Made by a program: the position numbers and the translations under genes. Under the pieces are notes generated by a model, which worked only from the letters and a program-made list of their open reading frames with translations, had not been told where the DNA came from and did no database searches. From Bacillota bacterium (lineage in GTDB: Bacteria > Bacillota > Clostridia > Acetivibrionales > DSM-27016), in NCBI GenBank assembly GCA_023390115.1, contig JAEWDM010000021.1, positions 62,001 through 126,000 of the forward strand: a stretch of DNA of 64,000 bases, read 5' to 3'. Positions within the stretch are counted from its first letter, which is position 1. Every line of letters begins with the position of its first letter. This document shows, one piece after another, positions 17,652 through 28,041 of the stretch.

Positions 17652-20297
17652 ATGGACAAAAATATAGCTAAAACCTATGACCCGAAGCAGGTTGAAGACA
17701 GGCTCTATGAGGAATGGACAAATAAAGGCTATTTTCATGCGCAGGTTGATGAAAATAAAAAGCCGTTTACAATAGTAATTCCGCCTCCAAACATAACAGG
17801 CCAGCTCCATATGGGTCATGCTCTTGATAATACACTGCAGGACATTCTTATAAGATGGAAAAGAATGCAGGGCTACAGTACGCTCTGGCTCCCCGGCACC
17901 GATCATGCCAGCATAGCCACAGAGGCGAAAATTGTTGATGCTATGGCTAAGGAAGGGCTTACAAAGGATATGCTGGGAAGGGAAAAATTCCTTGAAAGGG
18001 CGTGGGAGTGGAAAACCCTCTATGGAGGAAGAATTGTCAATCAGCTTAAAAAGCTGGGCAGCTCCTGTGATTGGCAGCGTGAAAGGTTTACAATGGATGA
18101 AGGGCTGTCGGAGGCAGTAAAGGAAGTGTTCTTAAGACTGTATAAAAAGGGACTTATATATAGGGGGGAGAGAATTACAAACTGGTGCCCAAGCTGCAAC
18201 ACCTCTATTTCAGATATTGAGGTTGAGTATGAGGAGAAGGAGGGCAGCTTCTGGCATATAAGATATCCTGTTAAAGACACGGGGGAATATGTTGTCATAG
18301 CTACGACAAGACCTGAAACAATGCTGGGGGACACGGCGGTTGCCGTTCATCCCGGGGATGAAAGATATAGTCATCTTGTTGGAAAAAAGGTGGTGCTTCC
18401 GTTGATTAACAGGGAAATACCCGTTATTGCAGACAGCTATGTAGAAAAGGATTTCGGAACGGGAGTAGTTAAAATAACGCCCGCCCATGATCCTAATGAC
18501 TTTGAGGTTGGCTTGAGGCACGGCTTAAAGCAGATAAGAGTTATGACTGACAAGGGCAGAATGAATGAGGAAGCGGGACAATATGCCGGCATGGACAGAT
18601 ATGAGGCCAGAAGCCGCATTGTAGAGGACTTAAAGGAGCTGGATTTGCTGGTGAAGGTACAGCCGCATACCCATAATGTAGGAACCTGCCAGAGATGCAG
18701 CACGGTGGTGGAGCCTCTCATATCCAAGCAGTGGTATGTTAAAATGAAGCCTCTTGCGGAGCCCGCTATCGAGGTTGTAAAAAACGGTACTGTCAGGTTT
18801 GTTCCCGACAGGTTTTCAAAAATCTATTTTAACTGGATGGAAAATATACAGGACTGGTGTATTTCAAGACAGCTTTGGTGGGGCCACAGAATTCCGGCAT
18901 ACTACTGCCTTGAGTGCGGGCATATGATGGTGGAGAGCGATATGCCGGATGTGTGCCCTAAATGTGGAAGCAGCAGGATTCAGCAGGACTCCGATACCCT
19001 TGACACATGGTTCAGCTCCGCACTGTGGCCCTTTTCTACCCTTGGCTGGCCCGCGCATACAAAGGATCTGAAATATTTCTATCCCACCGATGTACTGGTG
19101 ACGGGTTACGATATAATATTTTTCTGGGTGGCAAGGATGATTTTTTCAGGTGTGGAGCATATGGAAAAAGAGCCCTTCAAGCATGTGCTGATACACGGGC
19201 TGGTGAGAGACGCGCAGGGACGGAAGATGAGCAAGTCGCTGGGGAACGGTGTGGATCCGCTTGATGTTATAGAGCAATATGGCACTGACGCTTTAAGATT
19301 TGCGCTCAGCATAGGCAACTCTCCCGGGAACGATTTGAGGTTTTCGACTGATAAAATTGAGTCAAGCAGGAATTTTGCAAATAAAATATGGAACGCGTCA
19401 AGGTTTGTTTTAATGAACTTTGAAGAGGGCCTGAATTTTTCCAAGGTAGACCCTTCAAGGCTTACCTCTGCCGACAAGTGGATACTGAGCAGGGTAAACA
19501 CTCTTATAAAGGAAGTAACGGAAAACCTTGAACGCTTTGAGCTGGGCATAGCGCTGCAAAAGGTATACGAGTTTATATGGGAAGAGTTCTGCGACTGGTA
19601 TATTGAGCTGGTAAAGCCGAGGCTGTACGACAGTGAAAGCACAGGAAGGCTTGAGGCCCAGTTTGTCTTAAATTATGTTCTGGGCAGCTCCATGAAGCTT
19701 CTGCATCCGTATATGCCTTTTATCACAGAGGAGATATACACACATCTTATTAATGAAGATGACAGTATAATGATTTCAAGCTGGCCGGAATACAAGGAGG
19801 AATACAGCTTCCCCGAGCACGAGGAAAAGCTCAGGCTTGTGATGGAGGCCATCCGCAGCATCAGAAATATGAGGGCCGAAATGAATGTTCCGCCTTCTAA
19901 AAAGGCAAGGGTTATTTTTGTTGCGCCAGGTGCCCAAAGCAGAAATACGCTTGAGGAGGCGAAGGGATTTTTTGAAAGGCTTGGAGGAGCTTCGGAGGTT
20001 GTGGTTCAAAGTGACAAAACCGGCATTCCGGAGGACTCTGTGGCTGCAATAATTGAGGGTGCGGAGATTTTTATACCGCTAAATGAGCTTATAGACCTTG
20101 AAAAGGAGCTTGAGAGGCTTGAGAAGGAGAAAGCAAATCTTGAGAAGGAGCTGGCAAGAGTTGACGGAAAGCTGAATAATCCCGGCTTTACCGCCAAGGC
20201 GCCCGCAAAAGTCATTGAAGAGGAAAGGACGAAGCAGCAGAAGTACAGGGATATGTATGAGAAGGTGACAGACAGGCTGACGAGCTTGAAGAAATAA
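17652..20297 (+). CDS. valS: Valyl-tRNA synthetase
   Basis: This 881-residue class I synthetase charges tRNA-Val. It has the HIGH box in [15 protein letters not shown], an editing (CP1) domain that clears mischarged threonine, CxxC zinc-type pairs (CQRC, CLECGH and CPKCG), and the KMSKS box in [14 protein letters not shown]. The anticodon-binding domain and a C-terminal coiled coil (about 810-880, rich in Glu/Lys/Leu) complete the usual layout. The frame is open 21 codons earlier, but GGAGGAG lies just before the ATG at 17652. It is controlled by the upstream valine T-box and ends in an 18-bp terminator. Confidence 0.98.
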   Translation: MDKNIAKTYDPKQVEDRLYEEWTNKGYFHAQVDENKKPFTIVIPPPNITGQLHMGHALDNTLQDILIRWKRMQGYSTLWLPGTDHASIATEAKIVDAMAKEGLTKDMLGREKFLERAWEWKTLYGGRIVNQLKKLGSSCDWQRERFTMDEGLSEAVKEVFLRLYKKGLIYRGERITNWCPSCNTSISDIEVEYEEKEGSFWHIRYPVKDTGEYVVIATTRPETMLGDTAVAVHPGDERYSHLVGKKVVLPLINREIPVIADSYVEKDFGTGVVKITPAHDPNDFEVGLRHGLKQIRVMTDKGRMNEEAGQYAGMDRYEARSRIVEDLKELDLLVKVQPHTHNVGTCQRCSTVVEPLISKQWYVKMKPLAEPAIEVVKNGTVRFVPDRFSKIYFNWMENIQDWCISRQLWWGHRIPAYYCLECGHMMVESDMPDVCPKCGSSRIQQDSDTLDTWFSSALWPFSTLGWPAHTKDLKYFYPTDVLVTGYDIIFFWVARMIFSGVEHMEKEPFKHVLIHGLVRDAQGRKMSKSLGNGVDPLDVIEQYGTDALRFALSIGNSPGNDLRFSTDKIESSRNFANKIWNASRFVLMNFEEGLNFSKVDPSRLTSADKWILSRVNTLIKEVTENLERFELGIALQKVYEFIWEEFCDWYIELVKPRLYDSESTGRLEAQFVLNYVLGSSMKLLHPYMPFITEEIYTHLINEDDSIMISSWPEYKEEYSFPEHEEKLRLVMEAIRSIRNMRAEMNVPPSKKARVIFVAPGAQSRNTLEEAKGFFERLGGASEVVVQSDKTGIPEDSVAAIIEGAEIFIPLNELIDLEKELERLEKEKANLEKELARVDGKLNNPGFTAKAPAKVIEEERTKQQKYRDMYEKVTDRLTSLKK

Positions 20298-20301
20298 AAT
20301 T

Positions 20302-20351
20302 AAAGAAATTCCTTGCAATAGACCGGATAATTCATTGCAAGGAATTTCTTT
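20302..20351. terminator. Bidirectional terminator between valS and argH
   Basis: An 18-bp perfect stem (20302-20319 with 20334-20351, core ATTCCTTGCAAT / ATTGCAAGGAAT) has a 14-nt loop and is followed by T-rich sequence on the plus strand and preceded by A-rich sequence for the other direction. Confidence 0.9.
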
Positions 20352-20376
20352 TTATTTTTTAAAGAAGGCTTTTCCT

Positions 20377-21753
20377 TTAAAGCATGCTCAAAAATTTCTC
20401 GGCATTTCCTATGGATTTAAGCACGCTTTCCCTTGCGGGGCCTCCGGGAAGGCTTCTTCCCGAAACACACCTTTCGAGGCTTATTTCGGTATAAATATCC
20501 TGCTGTATATTTTCGGAAAAGCTCTTGAACTCTCCCATACTGAGATCATCGATGGACTTGCCGTTGTCAATGCAGTAAAGAACCATTTTTCCCGTAATTT
20601 CATGCGCACTTCTGAAGGGTATTCCCTTTTTAACAAGGTAATCGGCAACATCAGTGGCATTTGTAAAGCCACCCTGAGCTGCCCTGTACATGTTTTCGGA
20701 GCGTATTTTAACAGTTGCCAGCATACGCGTAAAAACAGGCAGGCACATTTTCACAGTGTCCACAGCATCAAAGATCGCTTCCTTATCCTCCTGCATGTCC
20801 TTATTATATGCGAGCGGAAGAGATTTCATGACTGTCAGCAGCGCCATGAGATCCCCGTAGACCCTTCCTGTCTTTCCTCTTACCAGCTCCGCGACATCGG
20901 GGTTTTTCTTTTGAGGCATGATGCTGCTGCCAGTGCTGTAGGCATCATCCATTTCCACGAAGCCAAATTCATGGGACGACCACATAATGAGCTCTTCACT
21001 GAACCGGCTGAGGTGCATCATTATAATGGAAAGGCAGGAAGCCAGTTCAATGGCGAAATCCCTGTCGCTTACCCCGTCAAGGCTGTTCTCGGTAATTGCC
21101 GCAAAACCCAGCTCATCGGCAACCATCTGCCTGTCCATGGCATAGGTTGTTCCTGCCAGAGCGCCCGAGCCGAGAGGCATGATGTTGATCCTCCTTGCAC
21201 AGTCGGAAAGCCTTTCAATGTCTCTTTTAAACATCTGAAAATATGCCATCATGTGATGAGCCAGTGTTATGGGCTGAGCTCTCTGCAGGTGAGTATATCC
21301 CGGCATTATTATGCCTAAGCTGCTCTTGGCGGTGTCGATTATTGTACTGCCAAGAGAAACCAGCATTGCCGTTACAGAGGCCGACTCATCCCTTAAGTAC
21401 ATTCTGATGTCAAGAGCCACCTGATCATTTCTGCTTCTGCCTGTGTGAAGTCTTTTTCCGATATCTCCTATCCGTGATATCAGTATTTTCTCTACGTTCA
21501 TGTGTATGTCCTCGGCATCCACCTCAAACTCCACAAGGCCTTTTTCTATATCGGACAAAATTTCCGCCAGTGTTTTTTGTATAAGCGCCGAGTCCTCCGC
21601 GGATATTATACCGCATTTTCCGAGCATCTTGGAGTGTGCCATGCTTCCTAAAATATCCTGCTTATATAAGCGGCAGTCAAAGCTTATAGAGGAATTGAAG
21701 TCGTCTACAAGCTTATCCGTGCTTTTTTCAAATCTTCCGCCCCAAAGTTTCAT
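20377..21753 (-). CDS. argH: Argininosuccinate lyase
   Basis: This 458-residue enzyme splits argininosuccinate to arginine and fumarate, the last arginine step. It starts MKLWGGRF, as most family members do, and contains the fumarase-superfamily signature [12 protein letters not shown] with the flexible active-site loop. The motif TGRSRNDQ, which binds substrate, is also present. It lies 15 nt downstream of argG and is clearly co-transcribed. Long frames antisense to it are shadows. Confidence 0.97.
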   Translation of the reverse strand: MKLWGGRFEKSTDKLVDDFNSSISFDCRLYKQDILGSMAHSKMLGKCGIISAEDSALIQKTLAEILSDIEKGLVEFEVDAEDIHMNVEKILISRIGDIGKRLHTGRSRNDQVALDIRMYLRDESASVTAMLVSLGSTIIDTAKSSLGIIMPGYTHLQRAQPITLAHHMMAYFQMFKRDIERLSDCARRINIMPLGSGALAGTTYAMDRQMVADELGFAAITENSLDGVSDRDFAIELASCLSIIMMHLSRFSEELIMWSSHEFGFVEMDDAYSTGSSIMPQKKNPDVAELVRGKTGRVYGDLMALLTVMKSLPLAYNKDMQEDKEAIFDAVDTVKMCLPVFTRMLATVKIRSENMYRAAQGGFTNATDVADYLVKKGIPFRSAHEITGKMVLYCIDNGKSIDDLSMGEFKSFSENIQQDIYTEISLERCVSGRSLPGGPARESVLKSIGNAEKFLSML

Positions 21754-21768
21754 TTTTAAGCCACCTGT

Positions 21769-22986
21769 CTACTTTTCTTTATTGTTTTCCAGCATTAATG
21801 CCCTGACCTTCAGGGGAAGTCCGAAGAGGTTTATAAAGCCTTCGGCATCCTTTTGATTGTAAACGGCGTCTCTTCCGAAGGTGGACAGCTCTTCGCTGTA
21901 CAGAGAGTATGGAGACTTTGCTCCCGCGGGCATACAGTTGCCCTTATACAGCTTCATTCTCACCGTACCGGTCACCGTTTGCTGTGTAACATCCACAAAA
22001 GACGACAGCGCCTCCCTCAAAGGAGTGTACCATTGCCCGAAATACACAAGCTCGGCAAATCTCTGGGAAATAATGTCCTTATAATGAAGAGTGTCCCTGT
22101 CTATGCAAAGAAGCTCAAGCTCTCTGTGTGCAGCATATAATATTGTGCCCCCCGGAGTTTCGTATACTCCCCGGGACTTCATTCCCACAAGCCTGTTTTC
22201 GACCATGTCCACTATGCCGACACCGTTTTCCGCAGCCAGCTTGTTTAGGACATCCATCGTCTCAATGGGAGAATATTCAACTCCGTTTATCTTTTTAGGT
22301 ATGCCCTTTTCAAACTCAAGCTCGACATATGCCGGCCTGTCGGGCGCTTTTTCGGGAGAAACCATAAGCTTTAAAAGCTTTTCATACTGGGGCTCGTTCC
22401 AGGGGTCCTCAAGATCCTGTCCCTCGTGGCTCAAATGCCAGAGATTCCTGTCCATACTGTAATTATCCTTCTTTGTAACGGGAATGGGAATATTCCTTGC
22501 CTGGGCGTAGTCTATGGCATCCTCCCTTGACTTGATATCCCATATTCTCCATGGAGCTATTATTTTAAGGTGGGGGGCAAGTGCCTTTACGGTAAGCTCA
22601 AACCTCACCTGATCGTTCCCTTTTCCGGTGGCGCCGTGGCAGATGGCTGTGGCACCCTCCCTTTCAGCAATTTCCACCATTCTTTTTGCTATTGCGGGCC
22701 TTGCAAAGGAGGTGCCGAGAAGGTATTTCCCTTCGTAAACAGCTCCTGCCTTAAGAGTGGGATAAATAAAGCCGGTTATGAATTCCTCCTTCAGGTCCTC
22801 TATGTATATTTTGCTTGCTCCCGTTTTTATGGCCTTTTCATTTAAGGGCGCAAGCTCTTCTCCCTGTCCGACGTCTCCCGCCATGGCTATAACCTCATAG
22901 TCATAATTTTCCTTCAGCCACGGAATTATAATTGATGTATCCAATCCACCCGAATAGGCAAGAATTACTTTTTCTTTCGCGCTCAT
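21769..22986 (-). CDS. argG: Argininosuccinate synthase
   Basis: This 405-residue enzyme joins citrulline and aspartate with ATP. The N-terminal PP-loop AYSGGLDTS is intact, and the family motif [13 protein letters not shown] is present. The ATG at 22986 is 7 nt from AAGGAGG; the in-frame ATG two codons earlier abuts it. It is first in the argGH operon and has an ARG-box-like operator over its promoter. Confidence 0.97.
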   Translation of the reverse strand: MSAKEKVILAYSGGLDTSIIIPWLKENYDYEVIAMAGDVGQGEELAPLNEKAIKTGASKIYIEDLKEEFITGFIYPTLKAGAVYEGKYLLGTSFARPAIAKRMVEIAEREGATAICHGATGKGNDQVRFELTVKALAPHLKIIAPWRIWDIKSREDAIDYAQARNIPIPVTKKDNYSMDRNLWHLSHEGQDLEDPWNEPQYEKLLKLMVSPEKAPDRPAYVELEFEKGIPKKINGVEYSPIETMDVLNKLAAENGVGIVDMVENRLVGMKSRGVYETPGGTILYAAHRELELLCIDRDTLHYKDIISQRFAELVYFGQWYTPLREALSSFVDVTQQTVTGTVRMKLYKGNCMPAGAKSPYSLYSEELSTFGRDAVYNQKDAEGFINLFGLPLKVRALMLENNKEK

Positions 22987-23085
22987 GTACATTCCTCCTT
23001 ATAAATATGTTAAAATAAATAACAAAGTCAGTATAGTATAATATTTTGATTTCTTTTCAGAATTTATTATAATTTATTGCTTGTT

Positions 23086-23115
23086 ATTATACAATAGTGT
23101 GCATAAATATGCAAG
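23086..23115 (-). promoter_or_regulatory. argGH promoter with overlapping ARG box
   Basis: On the minus strand -35 TTGCAT (23114-23109) and -10 TATAAT (23091-23086) have 17-nt spacing. The near-palindrome TGTGCATAAATATGCAAG (23098-23115) resembles the ArgR/AhrC operator at about 13 of 18 positions and covers the -35 and spacer, as expected for repression by arginine. Confidence 0.6.
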
Positions 23116-23164
23116 GGATTTAATAATTATTCAGCATTAATATATAAGGCCGGTGGGGATTTAA

Positions 23165-23653
23165 ATGGTAATAATGGGTATTGACCCCGGATTTGCAATA
23201 ACGGGGTATGGTGTAGTAAAATATGAAGGGAACAAATTTTCGGTAATAGACTATGGGGCTGTAACAACAGAGTCCTCCATGAAGCTGCCTGACAGGCTTC
23301 TGGTGCTGAATGACAGGCTTGGTGAGCTGATAGAGAGATACAAGCCCGGAGCTGTTTCAATAGAGGAGCTGTTTTTTAATAAAAATATAAAGACTGCGCT
23401 TACCGTGGGGCATGGAAGGGGAGTGGCCGTGCTTGCGGCGGCAAAGTCGGGAGTTGAGGTTTTTGAGTATACGCCTCTTCAGGTAAAGCAGGCTGTTGCG
23501 GGATATGGAAGGGCTGAAAAGTCACAGATGCAGCAAATGGTTAAGATTATATTAAACCTTCCTTCGATACCCAAGCCTGATGATGTTGCCGACGCGCTGG
23601 CAGTGGCGGTCTGTCATGCCCATTCGTACAGGCTGGGGGCCTACGGGCTTTAA
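23165..23653 (+). CDS. ruvC: Holliday junction resolvase RuvC
   Basis: This 162-residue endonuclease cuts Holliday junctions after branch migration by RuvAB. It starts with [12 protein letters not shown], which holds the first catalytic Asp, followed by [10 protein letters not shown] (Glu) and [16 protein letters not shown] (Asp pair). Length is normal. It heads a ruvC-ruvA-ruvB group that is interrupted by a Fic gene. Confidence 0.96.
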   Translation: MVIMGIDPGFAITGYGVVKYEGNKFSVIDYGAVTTESSMKLPDRLLVLNDRLGELIERYKPGAVSIEELFFNKNIKTALTVGHGRGVAVLAAAKSGVEVFEYTPLQVKQAVAGYGRAEKSQMQQMVKIILNLPSIPKPDDVADALAVAVCHAHSYRLGAYGL

Positions 23654-23666
23654 CAGATAAAAAAGA

Positions 23667-23678
23667 GGGAGCTTTAAA
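23667..23678 (+). repeat. 12-bp direct repeat, left copy flanking the fic gene
   Basis: The sequence GGGAGCTTTAAA here is repeated exactly at 25169-25180, directly before the ruvA ATG. Removing one copy and all between them would rejoin ruvC to ruvA with an intact ribosome site. Confidence 0.75.
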
Positions 23679-23690
23679 GGAGGAAGAATT

Positions 23691-25148
23691 ATGGTTGATG
23701 AGATGTCTATATGGAGACCAATACAATTCAATGAAGATTGGCTGAAAGTATCTACAGTTAAACTGGATAATATAGCACCTTCGTGGTTTAGAAAAAGAGA
23801 GCTTTTTAAAGAAAATGAAAAGGAATATCAAATTTTTCTTGATAGGTTAAAAAGACAGCAGGCTATAGAAACGGGGATTATTGAAAGGCTTTATGATTTA
23901 AAAGAGGGAATAACAGAGACCTTTATAAAAGAAGGCTTCATAGAGGCATATGTGCAGCATGGGGATACCAATATACCTAAAGAGGTATTAATAAATTATT
24001 TAAAAGATCATTTTGATGCCGTAGACTTTATTTTTGATTTTGTAAAAAGCAACAGGAGTGTCAGCAAGGGATTTATGCTTGAACTGCATCAATTAATTAC
24101 TACTCATCAGAATTCAACGGATGCGGTAGACGGAAGTGGAAGGTATATAAAAGTACCTTTATTAAAGGGACAGTTTAAAAAGCTTCCAAACAACCCTAAA
24201 AGGGATGAAATAAAATACATATACTGTCCTCCTGAGCAGGTAGATTCGGAGATTGATAATCTGATTGGGATTTATAATTCTTTGGAACAAAGAGATACCC
24301 ATGCAGTAATTAAAGCTGCTTTTTTTCACCATGCCCTGACACAGATTCATCCATTTCAGGATGGGAACGGAAGGGTAGCCAGGCTCATGGCCAGCCTGGT
24401 TTTAGTGAAAGAAGGGCTCTTTCCATTTACATTGTTAAGAGACGAAAAAAGGGAGTATATAGACAGCCTTGAAAATGCCGATGATGGAATGTTTCAGCCA
24501 ATTGCAGATCTATTTAGCAAAACTCAGATTAGAAACATAGAAAGAGCACTTAACTGGAAAACTGTTTCAGATGATAAAAACTATAAACAGGTAGTAGATT
24601 TGTTTGTCTCAAAGGTAAAGAAAATGAAAAGTGAGGAAATAGAAAAACGCTCAAGGGTGATATCTCAAAATAGAGATGACATTTTTAGTTATAGTCTGAG
24701 CGTTTTAAAAGAACTTCAGTCCGGGCTGCAGGACAGTATTGGGGAGATGGCTGCTCTGGCATTGTCTAAAAACAGTCCTAACGAAAAGTTTTTCTACTAT
24801 TTTTCTCATCAGATAGCTGAGTACGCGACACAGCATAAGTATTATTTTAATGCTTCTTTGCCTAGAGGATGGGTGAAAATAAATATAAAAATTTCGGAAA
24901 ACAGAAACTATAATTTGATAGTTTCTCTGCACCATTATGGCTATGAAGACAGTACACTCTCCATAGGTGCTTTTTTGGAATCAAAGTACAGCGGAAAGAA
25001 AAATAATGAATATATTTTTGTTCCGTTGGAAATACGCCCGTTATTAATATCGGCGGAATTACCTGTCGAAGAATTAAAAAGCAATATAAGATCTTTTTTA
25101 CAGGATGTTCTATCAATAGCGTTAGGTCATATTTTAAATGAAATATAA
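23691..25148 (+). CDS. Fic-domain protein (probable AMP transferase) inserted in the ruv operon
   Basis: This 485-residue protein has a central Fic domain with the catalytic motif HPFQDGNGR (His220), intact for nucleotide transfer, usually AMPylation of a Ser, Thr or Tyr on a target protein. An N-terminal helix carries T61-x3-E65-R66. It looks like the class II inhibitory motif (S/T)xxxE(G/N), but with Arg in place of Gly/Asn. The region after residue 300 is helical and then beta-rich and is not recognised. It looks more AT-rich than the flanking ruv genes, separates ruvC from ruvA, and is bracketed by 12-bp repeats. GGAGGAAG precedes the ATG. The target is unknown. Confidence 0.9.
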   Translation: MVDEMSIWRPIQFNEDWLKVSTVKLDNIAPSWFRKRELFKENEKEYQIFLDRLKRQQAIETGIIERLYDLKEGITETFIKEGFIEAYVQHGDTNIPKEVLINYLKDHFDAVDFIFDFVKSNRSVSKGFMLELHQLITTHQNSTDAVDGSGRYIKVPLLKGQFKKLPNNPKRDEIKYIYCPPEQVDSEIDNLIGIYNSLEQRDTHAVIKAAFFHHALTQIHPFQDGNGRVARLMASLVLVKEGLFPFTLLRDEKREYIDSLENADDGMFQPIADLFSKTQIRNIERALNWKTVSDDKNYKQVVDLFVSKVKKMKSEEIEKRSRVISQNRDDIFSYSLSVLKELQSGLQDSIGEMAALALSKNSPNEKFFYYFSHQIAEYATQHKYYFNASLPRGWVKINIKISENRNYNLIVSLHHYGYEDSTLSIGAFLESKYSGKKNNEYIFVPLEIRPLLISAELPVEELKSNIRSFLQDVLSIALGHILNEI

Positions 25149-25168
25149 ATATTTAGTTTACTTAATAG

Positions 25169-25180
25169 GGGAGCTTTAAA
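25169..25180 (+). repeat. 12-bp direct repeat, right copy flanking the fic gene
   Basis: GGGAGCTTTAAA is identical to 23667-23678. This copy provides the ribosome binding site of ruvA, whose ATG begins at 25181. Confidence 0.75.
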
Positions 25181-25786
25181 ATGTTCGCATATATAAAGGG
25201 TACGCTTGAATATAAGGGAAATGATTACATAGTGGTTGAGGCCAACGGAGTGGGGTACAAGATATTTACAGCAATGTCGACCCTTGAGTCTGCGGGAGGC
25301 ATAGGGACTTCGGTAAAGCTGCATACCCACCTGTATGTAAGAGAGGACATAATGAATATTTACGGCTTTGCCACGCAGGAGGAAATGGGAATGTTCGAGC
25401 TGCTGATCTCAGTGTCCGGAGTGGGGCCGAAGGCGGCTATTTCAGTTATATCCTCAGTCCCGCCCTCCAAATTCGGGCTTGCCGTAATTACGGATGATGC
25501 GAAAACACTTACAAGGGCTCCGGGAATCGGAAACAAGATGGCTCAAAGAATAATACTGGAGCTTAAGGATAAAATGAAAAAGGAGCAGCTTGCTGCTGTC
25601 AATAATACGGAGGAACAGGGTGCGGCGGCAGACAGGCAGAGATCAGGTGCCGCCGAGGCGATCAGCGCGCTTATGGTACTGGGATATACCCCCCTGGAGG
25701 CCAGCAGAGCGGTTTCCGCCGTGTACTCTGAGGGTATGGAGCTTGAATTAATAGTAAAGAACGCGCTAAAGGGATTGATTAGGTAA
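25181..25786 (+). CDS. ruvA: Holliday junction DNA helicase subunit RuvA
   Basis: This 201-residue protein forms the tetramer that holds the Holliday junction for RuvB. Domain I (1-63, starting MFAYIKGTLEYKG), the helix-hairpin-helix region (VSGVGPKAAIS and APGIGNKMAQRI) and the C-terminal RuvB-binding domain (about 152-200, ALMVLGYTPLEASRAV) are all present. GGGGAG lies before the ATG. It overlaps nothing and is followed by ruvB after 21 nt. Confidence 0.97.
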   Translation: MFAYIKGTLEYKGNDYIVVEANGVGYKIFTAMSTLESAGGIGTSVKLHTHLYVREDIMNIYGFATQEEMGMFELLISVSGVGPKAAISVISSVPPSKFGLAVITDDAKTLTRAPGIGNKMAQRIILELKDKMKKEQLAAVNNTEEQGAAADRQRSGAAEAISALMVLGYTPLEASRAVSAVYSEGMELELIVKNALKGLIR

Positions 25787-25807
25787 TGTGGGAGGGTTTG
25801 CACAGAT

Positions 25808-26803
25808 ATGGAAGAGGAAAGGCTCGTTGGTTGTGAAATAAGGCAGGAGGATCGTGATGAGTCCAGCTTAAGGCCCAGGAAATTAAGTGATTATGTGGGA
25901 CAGGCAAAGGTTAAGGAAAACCTGACTGTTTTTATAGAGGCTGCAAAGCGGAGAAATGAGGCTCTGGATCATGTTTTGTTATATGGGCCTCCCGGACTGG
26001 GCAAGACAACTCTTGCCGGAATAATTGCGTCTGAGCTGGGAGTCAATATAAGAATCACATCAGGCCCTGCAATTGAGAAGCCGGGAGATCTGGCGGCTAT
26101 TTTAACCAACCTGGGCAACTATGATGTTCTTTTTATAGATGAGATACACAGGCTGAACAGGAGCGTTGAGGAAATACTGTACCCTGCTATGGAGGACTAT
26201 GCTCTGGACATAATAATCGGAAAGGGGCCCAGTGCACGCTCCATAAGGCTGGATCTGCCCAAATTCACGCTTATAGGGGCAACGACGAGGGCGGGGCTTC
26301 TGACTGCTCCCCTAAGGGACAGGTTCGGAGTTATAAACAGGCTTGAAATGTATTCCCCCGATGAGCTTAAGCTGATTGTAAAAAGATCAGCCGGTATTCT
26401 GAGAATAGAGATTGATGAAGAGGGGGCCGATGAAATATCCGGAAGGTCAAGGGGAACCCCCAGGATATCCAACAGACTGCTTAAAAGGGTGAGGGATTTT
26501 GCCCAGGTAAGGGCCGAGGGATATATTACAAAAGAGGTGGCAAGGATGTCTCTTAATGCGCTTGAGATAGACCCTATAGGCCTTGACGGAGTGGACAGGA
26601 GTATGCTTATGAGCATAATAGATAAGTTTGCGGGGGGGCCTGTGGGGCTGGAAACCCTTGCCGCATCGATAGGAGAAGAGACGGAAACGATAGAGGACGT
26701 ATATGAGCCCTACCTGCTGCAGCTTGGATTTATTAATAAAACTCCGAGGGGAAGAATTGCAACAAAGCTGGCATATGATCATTTTGGACTCAGGTATGAG
26801 TAG
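25808..26803 (+). CDS. ruvB: Holliday junction branch migration ATPase RuvB
   Basis: This 331-residue AAA+ motor drives branch migration. It has Walker [10 protein letters not shown], Walker [10 protein letters not shown], sensor 1 in [10 protein letters not shown], the arginine finger region (APLRDRFG) and the C-terminal winged helix ending [13 protein letters not shown]. The ATG has GGAGGG upstream. Length is standard. Confidence 0.98.
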   Translation: MEEERLVGCEIRQEDRDESSLRPRKLSDYVGQAKVKENLTVFIEAAKRRNEALDHVLLYGPPGLGKTTLAGIIASELGVNIRITSGPAIEKPGDLAAILTNLGNYDVLFIDEIHRLNRSVEEILYPAMEDYALDIIIGKGPSARSIRLDLPKFTLIGATTRAGLLTAPLRDRFGVINRLEMYSPDELKLIVKRSAGILRIEIDEEGADEISGRSRGTPRISNRLLKRVRDFAQVRAEGYITKEVARMSLNALEIDPIGLDGVDRSMLMSIIDKFAGGPVGLETLAASIGEETETIEDVYEPYLLQLGFINKTPRGRIATKLAYDHFGLRYE

Positions 26804-26862
26804 TAAAGCGGTTTTATTAAAATTATTTGCGCAAGACTATTGATGTATAGGCAGAAATGCTT

Positions 26863-26890
26863 TATAATAATAGTGTAAACGCGTGTTTAC
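26863..26890 (+). promoter_or_regulatory. LacI-family gene promoter with its own operator
   Basis: A TATAAT lies at 26863-26868. Immediately after it at 26875-26890 is the near-palindrome GTAAACGCGTGTTTAC, which would block the start of transcription. It matches the operator of the next gene (27991-28014) in the pattern GTRAACGCGYGTTYAC, so the repressor probably controls itself. Confidence 0.72.
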
Positions 26891-26901
26891 GGAGGAACGT
26901 T

Positions 26902-27960
26902 ATGAAAAGTGAAGATGTAGCAAAGCTGGCGGGTGTGTCGAGAAGTACTGTATCACGGGTAATAAATAATTATTCCAATGTGCCCGAGGAAACCAGGCAG
27001 AGGGTAATGAGCGTAATAGAAAAGTATAATTACCAGCCTAATAATTCTGCGAGGGTGCTTGCCGGAAAGGGTATAAATACCATCGGGCTGTTTGTCGTAA
27101 GTATAGCCGATAAGCATAATCCTAACAGGATATACCAGAATAATTATTTCGCACCCTTTGTGGACGCCGTAGTTGACACCGCAAACGCTTTGGGCTACTA
27201 TGTGCTCATTCATACCGTATACTCCGAAAAGGATTATTTAAAAGTAAAATCGGCTTTTTTCCAAAAGAGAATTGATTGCGGTATTATTGTAGGTACTGAG
27301 AAGGATGCGGGAATGGTAACGGAGGTAATTGATGCGGGCTTTCCTATTGCTTTAATTGATTATCACATTGCTCAGGAGTCAAAAAGCACAGCATCAGGCA
27401 TGAATATGGCGGTTATAAATTCTCAGGATTTTGAGGGTACGGTTAGCGCCATTGAATATCTTATTGATTTGGGGCACCGGGATATTGGCATAATAAGGGG
27501 AAGAATGAACACCCATTCCGGCAGGCAGAGGTTTGAGGCCTACCGGAGCGTGCTGAAAAAGCACAGGCTTAAGTCGGAAAAGGAATTTGTTATAAAGGGC
27601 GAGTTTTTGAAAAATACTGCTTACAGGGAGGTCGGAAAGCTTATAAAATCCGCGAGGCTTCCCACAGCTATTTTTTCTTCAAGTGATGATATGGCAATAG
27701 GGGCAATGGAAGCTTTTAAGGAGTGTGGTATAAAGGTTCCTTCCGATATATCCATTGTTTCGTTTGACGATGTGCCTGTAGCTTCTCAGATAATGCCCGC
27801 GCTCACCACTGTGAGGGTTCCTGTATACGACATGGCAAAAAAGGCTGTAGAGCTTCTTATAAATAATATTGAAAAGAAGGATACTGGTATTTCGTATTTT
27901 AACTTTCCCACAGAGCTTATTGTAAGAGAGACATGTGCAAGAAGGATAAGTAGACAATAG
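26902..27960 (+). CDS. LacI-family transcriptional repressor of cellobiose phosphorylase
   Basis: This 352-residue regulator has an N-terminal LacI helix-turn-helix (DVAKLAGVSRSTVSRVINN, about residues 4-22) and hinge, then a periplasmic-binding-protein-like sugar domain ending near residue 340. GGAGGAACG precedes the ATG at 26902; the longer frame upstream lacks a ribosome site. Matching operator palindromes lie in its own promoter and before the adjacent cellobiose phosphorylase gene. The inducer is probably cellobiose or a related sugar; this is inferred from the neighbour. Confidence 0.92.
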   Translation: MKSEDVAKLAGVSRSTVSRVINNYSNVPEETRQRVMSVIEKYNYQPNNSARVLAGKGINTIGLFVVSIADKHNPNRIYQNNYFAPFVDAVVDTANALGYYVLIHTVYSEKDYLKVKSAFFQKRIDCGIIVGTEKDAGMVTEVIDAGFPIALIDYHIAQESKSTASGMNMAVINSQDFEGTVSAIEYLIDLGHRDIGIIRGRMNTHSGRQRFEAYRSVLKKHRLKSEKEFVIKGEFLKNTAYREVGKLIKSARLPTAIFSSSDDMAIGAMEAFKECGIKVPSDISIVSFDDVPVASQIMPALTTVRVPVYDMAKKAVELLINNIEKKDTGISYFNFPTELIVRETCARRISRQ

Positions 27961-27990
27961 AAGCTTTTAATATAAAATATTTTTTTTCCT

Positions 27991-28014
27991 GTTTGTGAAC
28001 GCGCGTTCACAAAC
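27991..28014 (+). promoter_or_regulatory. 24-bp perfect palindromic operator before cellobiose phosphorylase
   Basis: Arms GTTTGTGAACGC and GCGTTCACAAAC form a perfect 24-bp palindrome. It lies about 12 nt downstream of a -10-like TAAAAT (27973-27978), with TAGACA as a possible -35 (27951-27956). The core is the same as the LacI-gene operator at 26875-26890. Confidence 0.8.
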
Positions 28015-28041
28015 GTATTGTAAAATGAAAGGGGAATCATT

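Noticed and set aside
20335..21318. Open frame of 327 codons on the plus strand
   Set aside because: It lies wholly antisense to argH, has no ribosome site, and its product has no recognisable pattern; argH is certain.
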